Origin: Neelides folsomi
Lineage: Eukaryota; Arthropoda; Collembola; Neelipleona; Neelidae
Length of the DNA: 64,000 nucleotides
Assembly (NCBI GenBank): GCA_034687125.1
Contig: JAQGBZ010000077.1
Coordinates: 62,001 to 126,000, forward strand
Reading direction: 5' to 3'
The notes below the pieces were generated by a model, which did not search any database, had not been told where the DNA came from, and saw only the letters and a program-made list of their open reading frames with translations. Shown here one piece after another: positions 53,513-64,000 of this stretch. The translations under genes and the position numbers were made by a program. Position 1 is the stretch's first letter, and the number at the start of each line of letters is the position of its first letter.

Positions 53513-53944
53513 TCTTCTCATCTTTACAATATAAGAGTTGAGTAAAATATAATCACTATTTTCATATAAGACAATTTAATAAACAACAAAACTCTTTATT
53601 AAATGATTTAAAACATTTAAAGTCAATAAATTATTTTATCAAATATCTAGGCAGTTCCTCATTTAATTAGACATATTTAATGTTATTTTTCATTTATCAA
53701 GACGAACAATAAATAAATAGTAGGAATATTTAGAAAATATTTATAGATAGTAATAAAATAATAGTACGATACTACATAATACGAAGTGTATAAATGTCCC
53801 ATAAATGATAATTTGTAAATAATTAAGTACAACTTTGTTTCTAGTATATGGAAATTACAAAAAGTTTAATATTAATCATTGGTAATTGTTAATGGTATAA
53901 AACATATTTTTATGTAAGGTCGTTTTAATTAAAGATATTATCTA
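53513..53944. other. Convergent spacer
   Basis: AT-rich 3' flanks of the SAXO-like gene (+) and PIGU (-). Nothing else seen. Confidence 0.5.
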
Positions 53945-56130
53945 TCATATGAGTGAAAGTCCGGCAACTATCCCATTCACTTCTTTCTTCATTCCATTTG
54001 CTAAATAGAATTCTCGTTTGAGGTACGCAAGAAGAACGTCAGTTAATAAGAAAATCTGCATGAATACCAATATATTTCAAGTATTAATATATTACAATAA
54101 TATAAAAGCCCTATCAAAATGGGGACAATGCAAAAATTCGTGACGTACCTGAGCAGTGCCAAAAGCAATTGTGACTCCGAAGTAGAAATTGGCATTGGCC
54201 GATCCAGAATATATCCACAAGAACCATTGAATTGGCGCTAAGACAGACGTTGCAATGAAGAAGCAAGCTACTAAATATTTCTGCTGCATAACTAAACAAA
54301 AGTAAAAAAAATATTGTTTTGTTATAAATGTTAATTAACATCATTAGAATATTATTTTAATAATAATTAATAGTAACAATTCTTACATTGAAACAAGTGT
54401 TTCCACATAGGAATTAAAGAAAGATAAAGCCCAACATCTCCAATCGATGGATATGACTTGAAAATTGCCATAAGACTGCATAGGGAGTAAATCAAGAGCG
54501 GCGGTTGATCAAAGAATCGAATACTGAGAGGAACGACGTATATAAATGCATTGATTTGGAAGGTGCAGATGAACAAAGGATGGAAATGTTCAAACATCTC
54601 AGTGAAGAAATACCAAAAGAGACCAATGTTAGGTTTCAAGTCTCTCACGTTCAAACTGCAATACAAAAGAATTCATAATTTAATAATTTGATAAATATAA
54701 TGTTTTATAAACAATTACAACATATGTCATTTTTTAAATTCTTTATTTAGATGAAAGGTATACAATCAATTTCAAATAGTAGTTGACATACCCCTTAAAA
54801 ATAGTAACTATGAAAAAATTGTTTAAAAATAACAATAGAATCGATAGAATTTGAACTGATTTTGAATGAAAATAATTTATTTGTTTGGAACAGAACGGAG
54901 GTAATTTTGAAAATTCATTGAAATAAAAAGTTTTCAGTTGTTAAAATCGTCTTTTGTATAGCAACTTGTATTTTTTGTCATTTGTATGTGAATAAATATA
55001 ATTGTATAACTCACATGAAACCGTAAGTCCTGTCGATAAAGTCAAAATCATGAGTAATTACAACTTTAGAGAAATAGAGAAGAGCTAATTGAGGAATGAT
55101 GAATGCAAGGATTGATTTGGCTGTTGATGATATAAACGCCGATTTCCTGTTCTTATTCTTTTCTTCGTTTAGCATTTCTTCACGAAAAAAGATTGAAATA
55201 ACAAGTGGGAAGATGAGTGTTATTGGGTAAAGAGACTGATAAGTTGCAAGTGCTAAGAAGAATCCAGCAAATATCCGTTGTCCTATATAATAAAAAATCA
55301 ACTTTAAATCAAGAAAAGTTACAATAAAATCATTTCGGATCTATTCCTGAACAATTGCTTTAATATAATAGATTAATTAATTAATTAATTATAAACTTTT
55401 GTACCTTTAAGCATAGTCAAAATGCAAAGTGCGATGACTAGATTTGCGAAAACTGTTGTAGTTTGTCCCACACAATTGAAGATCGTAAATGGATTGAACA
55501 TGTATGATAGGATGACAAATTCCGCGTAGTTGTCGTTTTCTTTTATAGCGAGATCCGTAAGCTCCTTTACATATTTTGACTCCTTTTGAGATCTTGTTAG
55601 CTTTATAAAGATAAAAAATTGAATTACAAACAGCAACGTATGACAAATCAATTAGGTTTTTTAATGCTCTATAATTTTACAATCATCAGTATAAAGTTAA
55701 TTTACTTACGTAATATTTACGGGATTCTTCAACAGCAGCAGCAAGGATTATAGCCGTTAACAGATCAGCTACAGTAAATATCAGGAAAGTGACGATTTCA
55801 GGAAATTTTAGAAGTTGTTGAGCAAATATCAGCGTCAGAGGAGTTTCATGGAATGTATCACCAGAATATGGAGAAATGTTGTTTTCCAAAAGAAATATTC
55901 CTTCTTTTACTATTGAAAAAAACAAAGAACAATCCAAATCAGATATACTGTAATTTAATTAATATTAAGTTTTAATGAGTAAATTATATTCTTAATCTAA
56001 TACCTTTAACCCATGAATTCAATGGCGTTGATATTTCAACCCTCTTTTGAAAAACATAACCGAAGTTAGTGAGGAACAAAGCAAATCGGAACAAAAAGCC
56101 GACAAAAAGAGAATAAACTATTTCATACAT
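53945..56130 (-). CDS. PIGU: GPI transamidase subunit PIG-U
   Basis: Seven minus-strand exons (56130-56004, 55909-55710, 55600-55405, 55282-55015, 54655-54387, 54291-54149, 54055-53945) join to 437 aa, matching the usual 435. It is a multi-pass ER membrane protein. Signature parts are VKEGIFLLENNISPYSGDTF, FNPFTIFNCVGQTTTVFANL, FAGFFLALATYQSLYPITLI, NIGLFWYFFTEMFEHFHPLF and YPSIGDVGLYLSLIPMW. PIG-U helps the transamidase attach GPI to proteins in the ER. It starts head to head with SOWAH. Confidence 0.95.
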
Positions 56131-56471
56131 TGTTAGTATTTCAAAAGTTAATTAATGATGAAAAATAAGGTGAAAGTTGAAAAAAGGAAATTAAACGAGG
56201 ACGAGACCGACGAGACAATTCCGCATTGAAAATTATTTGGCGGAAGAAGAAAATGAATAAAGCAAGATGCAAAACGGAGCGCAATGTTTTCCGCGGATGT
56301 TCAAGTTTGAAGAAATAAAAATTCCTCCACTAGAGTAAGTAAAGGGTTAATAATACGAGATGAGCAACACCTGTAGATCTTCCCTACCCCTTTTAATTAA
56401 GACATCCGTTCCGCTGCATTCCGCTACTTTAATACTCTTTAGATAGTTTTAACCTTTCTATTTTAATTGTA
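56131..56471. promoter_or_regulatory. Compact divergent promoter PIGU / SOWAH
   Basis: Only 341 bp separate the two start codons. A GC-richer core lies at about 56200-56310. It probably serves both genes. No TATA box is obvious. Confidence 0.5.
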
Positions 56472-59400
56472 ATGGCCCCTCACATTCTAATGACAGAGGA
56501 GGAAGTTCGCCAATATTTTATAATCAACGGTGGTGTCGTAAGGTATTTATTATTGTTTTTTATAATTGACGTGAATTTAATCATTTTACTAGATTTTTTA
56601 ATTATATCCATTTGAGCATTCTTATAAATCTTTCTTTTCAGGAATTTTGACATTGTGGCCCACTTTAAGAATTATTTAGCTAATCCAAATCCACAAGTTC
56701 AAGAAGATGCTCGCCACATTTTTAAAGCCATCGTTAACAAACTTGCTACTGTTCGAGTAGACGCCGTAATCCCGAATTTAATTAAATCAAAATTATATGA
56801 ATTGAATTTTATAATTAAATTTTTATAAATTATACATTCATTAATTTAGGGAGAAAAGTATTTAGTTTTAAAACGTCAGTATTTGGACGACTACTTATTT
56901 CGTCAGAATCAACCCCTCGCTTACGGAGGCCTCAACGACAACTATTACCTTCAACAACCATCAGGAGCTGATAGTTATTTTCAACAAGGATATCCTGACA
57001 ATTATTTCCAACCGCAACTTCACCAAAATGATTTCTATTCTCAACCAGCCACTTACGAGAATCATCCACTCGGGCTTCCTCAGGCAACTTCCTACCCAGA
57101 TAATTATTTCCATCAAGAAGTCGGCCTTCCAACCATCGAAAGGAAACAAGATTATCCAGTGATGAATAATAATAATTTTGAATATGGTCTTCCTCCTCTT
57201 CCATCAGGTCCACCTGGGCCAGGACCGCCGTCACAAATTCGCCAACCACAATCGCCTCCTCCACGTCAACCTCCTCCTTATCGACCACCTCCAATGCCTT
57301 TAGGTGGCAACGGAACCAAAGGCTTTCCTCAAACTCCTCCGCCTCTATCACAACCTCCGCAGTTTCCGTCTCCGCAGCGATATGTTCCACAGCAGCAATA
57401 TTCGGGTTTGTCTCCTCCTCAAAACATTCCAATATTTTCGAACATTCCACATGGACTTCCAATTTCTCCGACTTCTCAAATCATTCCAACAAGTCCAACA
57501 GGGTCAATTGGAGCATTTCCTCAACAGCAGAATCAAATGATTGGACAGATTGAATCACCAATTTCATCACATGTTCAACAACAGCATTTTTCCCCTGTCA
57601 ATCCTCGTGAATTGAACTGTAAGTTTACAACATTTAACGAATGGAAATATTTCATAATACATATATTTCTTAATAGGTAATAAGTATAGCTTTATTTAAT
57701 ATTTATGTTATGCATTTAACCAGCTGTGCAAAATGCATTGTTCGTGAATTTATGAGTTGAAGTATAATTGATCATTTTAAAAGCAATAAATTATTATTAT
57801 ATTCTATAGTCGAACAAATGGCACTACAGAACGAACAAATTTTATCACAAAATAAAATACAGAAGATTTCTCATCACCGAAATAACAGCATGAACAATTT
57901 GAATACGAATCAAGGTAAAAAACCCAATTGAGTTTTATATTTAATATCAAAGTAATCATATACTTATGTATACTCTACTTTAGCATATTTGGGATTAGTA
58001 GCTTTTTTATTTTTGAATGAACTTTAAAATTCAATTTGTTCCAAATATTTAAATTAGCTAACTAAAACTTAATTACATTTTTAGGATTAGTTGAAGGCGC
58101 TCCACCTCCACCAGTTCCTCCAAGGTTTAAGAGATCTGAATCAATGTCTATTCCTGTCAGAGAAGATGAAAACAAAGAAAATTCAAAAGATGAAAAGATT
58201 TCTGTAAAGGAAAGAATGGCAAAATTTAACAGAATTGCTTCCCAGTCTGAAATTGTTGTTTCACCTTCCAAGAATAATAATGGGAATAGTAGTAAAAAGA
58301 ATAATGTCAACAAACATGATTCAGCCGATTACGACACTTCTTCTCTTTCATCAGTAAATACAATTGCACATTTACTTATAAATGTATTTAATGGATTTGT
58401 ATACTATTGGAACAGAAGTTAATTTATAATCATTAAATTAGTTTGGATACACTCAAGCACCTTACGAACCAAGAGTCAAAGAATGGATTCTTAATGCAGC
58501 TAAAGCAGATTATCATCATATTTTCAAAATGGCTCAGGAGAATCCAAACCTTATCAAAAGAAAAGATTTTAACGTATGCTACAATGCTACTTGAAGAACT
58601 TTACTAAAAATTATACTTGTCATTTTAAAATTATTTTAATTTTTATTGAGTTTTGTTTAATTTTGTTTAATTTTTATTTATATTTGTTCTTCTATCCGGA
58701 CATCATAGGGTGTAAGTAGTAATTTATCTTAATAAACCATAAAAATTCTATTTATTTAAAGTATAATTTTCATCGTGTACACTCAATTTTAATAACTTTA
58801 CCTAACTAATTGTTTTTTAATATATTTTTGGTTCTTTGGAATTCGGATTTGTAACAACAGTATGTAAGTGCCTTCTTATATTATTTTTTAAATATAATAC
58901 TTAATTTTGTTAACTTAATACATATTTATCGCAATATATTTTTACTTATTTATTTGTTAATATTTTCTTTTAATTTCAGACTGCGCTACATTGGGCAGCT
59001 AAGCATGGACATGTGGAGCTTATAAAGTTACTTGCTGGGACTTTTAAATCAGATGTCAACGCAAAATCAGTAAGTTCATTTTCTACGTCTGACGATAAAT
59101 TTAACATATATTTTCTCTTTAATAATTGAGTTGAGTAATATGAAAGTCACTATAAAAATAAATTCTTTTTTTTCAGAATGGGGTAAGAAACGTGAAGAAT
59201 TTCCTAATTGGTTTTATTTTATCCGATGAAAGTAACAAAATTAATAACACATTATGGTTTAGGGATATACGCCTCTTCACTTGGCAGCTCAATTCAGCAG
59301 ACATGATGTTTACGAGCTTTTGGTCCAAACATATGGTACATCGACATGTGTTTTTTTTTATTTTATTAATATAATTTTATTCAAACTATTGTAATACTTA

Positions 59401-61216
59401 AAATAGGTTGATGTCGTTTCAGTATCGACTTTATTTAAAAAAGGTGAAAATTAAAAATATTTAATTGTTTAAATAGGAGCTGATGTGAACGTGAGGGATT
59501 ACGGTGGAAAAAAGCCTATGCAGTACTTAATCCGTCACGACACTCACGTGTCGAATGATACATTTCAAAGTGAGTCGGTTCCTAAGATTGTTGTTGTAGA
59601 AAGTAGCCTTCAACGGAGACATTCTCTTTCTTTATCTTCATCTTCACTTACCCGCTCAAAATCTCTTGCATTTGATTATCAACATCTTCGATCAAGTTTC
59701 CGCTCTGGCATTAAAAAAATAATGAACAATACTAGCGATTAATTAAATGTAATACAATAATGATTTAATTCCTTAAATTATTGCTACCACTCAACTGTTA
59801 TTTCATTAAACAACATGAAATTAAGTATTTAAGCAATAACCTTTCCTCTTTTAATTAAATGCTTTGTTAACACATAAATAATATTTAATTATTTTATATT
59901 AGTTGAAATTTATTATTAATCAAAAATATTTTATATTTTGTTCTTAATATCGCAATTATTTTATACTCTTACTCTAAATCATTGACTTTGTAATATTGCC
60001 AATTGTATTTAATATCAACTCAATGATCTTTCATTGCATTTTATAATGAACTGTACTCATTGCTAAATATCTTTAACTGCTATATTAATATATTATGAAC
60101 TTTTTGCTAATAATAAAACAAAGCTACTCATATATTACAATAACTAATATATTCTAATTGCTTGAATAATAAATTTTTTTAATAAATACCGTCGATTGTT
60201 TATAATTTATAAAATTCGCTTTGCATTTTGCATGAGTAATTTGCATAAATACTGCAAAACTGTAAGTGATGTTTAATTTGAATTTCTCGAATTTCAATAA
60301 CACCAGTGCATTACTAACTTGCATTACTATTTTACTTTTTAGCAACTAAATGTTACACAATTATTTTTGATATACGCTAGCTTCACTAATTGCCACCTTC
60401 TTATACACTGAATTAATTAATTTAATTAATCATATAATCAGTTTTTATTCTTTATTTATTTTGTGACAATGACACAATATCAACACATTCAACCAGATTC
60501 CATTATTTTATTAACTTTAAACCAAAAATATTTGCTATATATTTTTAATTTTATAGTATTTTATAGTACTGTCAGTAATCTAATCTAATATAAAATAACC
60601 AAGTAAAATGTTAACGAGTTAATGATAAATTATTTTTAATTTTTAAAGAAATTAAAGACAAACGTCGGGAATCTCAACAAACTAAGGAAAGTTTCCTTCG
60701 GATTGGATCTTTGAATGTCCGTGTGAAAAAAACAACTGAGGCTCTCAACTCATTTTTAGGGAAATCGTCATCCTCTTCATCAATTGAGCGGATGTATAAC
60801 AAGGGTTGGGGCTCGTGCGATAACATTCAACATAACGAGGTATGCATTAACATAAATTATCTACCTATATTTTTTAGATAGTTACGTAATTTAAATTCAA
60901 TGAGTAGCGTCCGCTAAGTATTTAGGTCAGATTATTATGAGCTATTTAAAATTCTCTTTTTCATACCTAGTCATCTTTTGTTTTCAATAATGACTCATTA
61001 TTACTCATTATTAATGAGTATCTGTAATATAATAATATTAGGTAAAATTAAATTATCTTTTACTTTAAGGTAATTGATAAAGAAATGATGCCTCCGCCTA
61101 CGACAAATGGAGAATCCAGAGTGAGACATAAAAGAAATATAGAAAATTCAACCATTCAAGAATCAAAATCTGATTCGGATTCGGATGCTGGGTTTGGATC
61201 AAATTGGACCCATTAA
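56472..61216 (+). CDS. sowah: Sosondowah ankyrin-repeat protein (SOWAH)
   Basis: Exons 56472-56542, 56642-56756, 56850-57618, 57810-57914, 58085-58353, 58442-58573, 58980-59069, 59178-59183, 59263-59335, 59477-59569, 60658-60839 and 61070-61216 join to 683 aa. The N-terminal SOWAH winged-helix-like domain (ILMTEEEVRQYFIINGGVVR, then DIVAHFKNYL) is followed by a Pro/Gln-rich linker. Two ankyrin repeats follow: TALHWAAKHGHVELIKLL and GYTPLHLAAQFSRHDVYELL, then ADVNVRDYGGKKPMQYL. A conserved tail has RIGSLNVRVKKTTEA and MYNKGWGSCDNIQ. A 6-base microexon (AATGGG) supplies Asn-Gly in the second repeat. If the donor at 59570 is not used, the frame runs on to a stop at 59742, giving a 631-aa form. 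The molecular role of SOWAH proteins is poorly known. Confidence 0.88.
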
Positions 61217-62127
61217 ATGGTTTATGGCATTTTATATTAGACAATTGAGATTTTAATTTTTTAACTATTTTATTGGCGAGATAAATATTTGCTCAGCTTA
61301 ATGCAAATAATTCAGGTGGGGTATGAGGGAACAAAGGTATTTTTATAGTAATGTTTACCTGTAAAAAATATTGCATTTTATATATAATAAATACTGATAC
61401 TTATATTAATTATAATGGAATAGAATTTTAAATAATAACCGTTTAATGCTTTTAAAATCAAATATTTTTATACAAAATTATAATTAAAATGTTAACATTA
61501 ACATTCCTGTAACACATTCAAATACTCATAAAGTGAAACTTATATATTTAGTAAATTAATAAATATTGAGGACGCAGTACTTTAGAATTGATATGACTTA
61601 TGATAGTAAGTAATGAATAATGAATGATAGTAATAAATTAATACAAAAGAATAACACTCTTCCATTTATTTCACGAGTAATGTTAATATGTAGTGTTTGT
61701 AACTTGCAATCATTTTGCCTATTAGATAGATAAAATTCATATTAAATTTTTAAGTATGTAATATTTATGATCATGTCCTTTACTCTGCAGAAAATGATTG
61801 TGAACCTTATCTCAATCAGCTCAAATTCAATGAAGTAATTCGAAGGTAATTATGAATATTAGTAGGCTTTCTTCGTTTTTAACTAATAAACTTGTATTAT
61901 AATATACCATACATACCATATATAGCATATAATGTATAATGATAAGTTACACACCTAGATATCATAAATCGTAAAGATTAAGTATCTCTTTACTAAACTA
62001 GATCGTAAAATTATAAAAAATTATATATTTCATCCTTCATTGTAAATTAGATTTTTTAATTGTAAATGACAATTTTTCCCAGCATTTTCTGAAACATTTT
62101 GGCTGTTTTACTTGATAATCTGGCAAG
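61217..62127. other. SOWAH 3' region and spacer
   Basis: Very AT-rich, no coding chain supported. Its end is the upstream region of the CLCA-like gene. Confidence 0.45.
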
Positions 62128-63569
62128 ATGGAAGTTTGTAAATCAAGATTATTTATACCGTTCTATATTGCATTTCTTTTATCAATCGGAATAGTCTTAA
62201 AACATTTTGAACTTGTTGAAGCTCAAGTAAGTTGTGTACCTATCTATATATCTGTAATATGTATTCGATTATTGATAAACGTAACAGTATTAAATACGTT
62301 AAAATAATTATTGAGGGTCCAGGAGGAATTACGGATTTTGAAATTACTCCATTGGATTCAGAAAATGAGTTCAGTCTCTCTTTCACTTATACTAAACATG
62401 AAACTGATCCAGATGAAAAACGTAAGATTTCCAGCATGGACACATTATTTACATACCTAACATTATGGTTTCATATTAATTTATGATTTTCTATGTCATA
62501 TTTCCTATTTTAGCACTTCGCTATTACATTTACGGAGCAAACACATTAGATGATATGGAAAATGGGAACAGAGATTTGTTTTTGCAGGTTAATAGCCCAA
62601 AAGAACCTGGTATGAAGGAATCATTCAATTTAAACATTTTCGACGCTGATGATGAGCAGATGTATTTTCAGATCATTGCTATATCTTCTAATGGGGATGT
62701 ATGATAACAATATGCAATAAATGTATAAAACCTTTGTATTACATTCTGTATTTGACATTTAAACTTTCTTTTATAGATTGTTCCTTCCAACAAAGTTGAA
62801 GTTAATGAAATCAAACTTCCAAGTGTTGAAAGTCCACAAGTTTTAATTAGAGAAATCAACAGTGCAACTTTTGAAGCCAATATTACTGTACCCTTGATTA
62901 AGCATGCAAATTATGATGCAAAAGGTATGAAATACATGCAATTGATAATATATCATACTTAATATTTAAGTAAAATGATTGATGATTGATCTTTGGTTTT
63001 ATAATAAAAAATACATCTTGATTAATAGTGTCCAAATTTCTGATATTTGGTTCTGACAATAAGACTGTTGGAGTTGACTCCGAGTTTTTGGTTCAATTGA
63101 ACAATCGTAAAGCCCCAGGAGATAATAACATTGTGATTGTTAATGTCGATGTTCCAACAAATTCAAAACTATATTATATCAGTGTCGCTCCAGTTTATCA
63201 AAAATATAGATCAGAAGTAATATTTACCAATATAATTATGCATTTGATGTGACAATCATGGCATAAAATGCCGCTATCATAGCTTATTCCACATGAGTTT
63301 TAATTTTAAAGTGTCTAACCTAATTATTTATTAAATTTTCATTTTAGTGGGATACGCATTTAATTATCAACCGAACTGAAGATTTGACAACGATTCAGAC
63401 AACCGAAGAAACGACGGTTTACTATGAAGCAGATGAAAGTGATGACACACCTTGGATTAAAACTACAGTCGGAATTATTACCGTTTGTGCAGGAGTGGCA
63501 GTTGTTCTTGCTGCCGTTCTTGCACTCCATTTATTTATCAAAAACAGGAAGAAAAAGAGCTTTGTTTAA
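62128..63569 (+). CDS. Type I membrane protein resembling the C-terminal part of CLCA proteins
   Basis: Six exons (62128-62226, 62316-62421, 62514-62698, 62777-62924, 63029-63216, 63348-63569) join to 315 aa. There is an N-terminal signal segment (FYIAFLLSIGIVLKHF). The ectodomain has LRYYIYGANTLDDMENGNRD, LFLQVNSPKEPGMKESFNL and YFQIIAISSNGDIVPSNKV. These track the C-terminal FN3-like region of CLCA (calcium-activated chloride channel regulator) proteins, where a similar Y-I-R...LQVN...KE.F...AI...SNIA pattern is known. A second, diverged copy seems to follow (VSKFLIFGSDNKTVGVDS). A Thr/acidic stalk, one TM helix and a basic tail (KNRKKKSFV) end it. The metalloprotease and VWA parts of CLCA are absent. 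The acceptor of exon 2 was chosen by phase. Confidence 0.6.
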
Positions 63570-63923
63570 CCTTGTGAATTAAAACTAATAAAGACCTATA
63601 ATACTAACTACTTTATATTGAAACTTATAATAATACAGGCCATATCTTGGGTGTTAATATTAACTACACCACAATTACATAAATGATATATTATATTTTA
63701 TTAGTACATAATGTGTACTCGTACATATTTTATAATACAGTTACAAATGATACAATTTATTAGATTTACACAAGCTCTTTTTCAATTCTTCAAATTCGTA
63801 AATTACCTACTTAGGTAAGGTTAAATGCATTTAGGATTAAATGTTCTTATAATATTAATTATTACAAATTAGGGTTTCAATAAAACCAAAAATACCTATA
63901 TTGTAAATTTAATGTTAAAACAA
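63570..63923. other. Convergent spacer
   Basis: AT-rich. The first part is 3' UTR of the CLCA-like gene. Nothing else seen. Confidence 0.45.
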
Positions 63924-63999
63924 TTAAAAATGGTTCAATGACGGAAATTTTTCTCGAAGGATATCAACACTCTTCCTTATGTCGAAATCGTTTTGTTCG
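63924..63999 (-). CDS. Possible last exon of a gene running off the window
   Basis: The minus strand is open from the window edge to a TAA at 63924-63926 and reads NDFDIRKSVDILREKFPSLN plus two residues. The composition is protein-like in otherwise AT-rich DNA. It is too short to identify. Confidence 0.35.
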   Translation of the reverse strand, partial: EQNDFDIRKSVDILREKFPSLNHF

Positions 64000-64000
64000 A

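Noticed and set aside
56932-57462. Minus-strand 176-codon frame, Glu/Val-rich
   Set aside because: It is the antisense shadow of the Pro/Gln-rich linker exon of SOWAH.

Overview
The window is nuclear DNA from an animal, most likely an arthropod. Every conserved gene is split by short AT-rich introns with GT-AG borders and there are no operons. The gene set includes a Spatzle-type Toll ligand and a SmydA-type SET/MYND protein, both arthropod-flavoured, and one small transposon carries three TTAGG units, the arthropod telomere motif. Intergenic DNA is very AT-rich. I cannot place the species more precisely.

Layout, left to right. 0.3-2.5 kb: SET/MYND protein (+). 2.5-5.3 kb: two tandem minus-strand paralogues for secreted, Cys-rich proteins with hydrophobic C-terminal tails. 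6.8-7.4 kb: a small secreted precursor-like protein (-). 7.4-15 kb: largely gene-free; the 5' end of the next gene may lie here. 15.3-20.8 kb: a full-domain calpain (+) whose catalytic Cys and Asn are both replaced. 20.8-24.4 kb: no gene seen. 24.4-28.7 kb: Spatzle-like cystine-knot ligand (+), followed by a hairpin-like TTAA-flanked MITE. 31.0-35.7 kb: lemur-type receptor kinase (LMTK, -). 36.7-37.75 kb: a LINE 3' end split by a 491-bp inverted-repeat element.

37.9-49.2 kb is a dense block of conserved housekeeping genes: NUBP1 (-), a COX7B/Deltamethrin_res-like mitochondrial protein (+), MRPS31 (+), ATAD1/Msp1 (-), HP1 (+) and a DCXR-like short-chain dehydrogenase (+). After it come a TA-flanked TIR element holding a transposase-like tail, a 63-aa membrane protein, and a Cys-rich SAXO-like gene (+). 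PIGU (-) and SOWAH (+) start head to head about 340 bp apart. Last come a type I membrane protein resembling only the C-terminal part of CLCA proteins (+) and the possible end of a minus-strand gene at the edge.

Most neighbours share no pathway. The mitochondrial theme at 37.9-45 kb (COX7B-like, MRPS31, ATAD1) may be chance. The exon models were joined by hand from splice signals and reading phase. For LMTK, NUBP1, MRPS31, ATAD1, HP1, DCXR, PIGU, SOWAH, SMYD, Spatzle, both Cys-rich genes and the CLCA-like gene the summed exon lengths divide by three. The strongest candidates for novelty are the pseudo-calpain, the two-residue microexon in SOWAH, the CLCA-like gene without its protease/VWA part, the Cys-rich secreted pair and the nested transposons.
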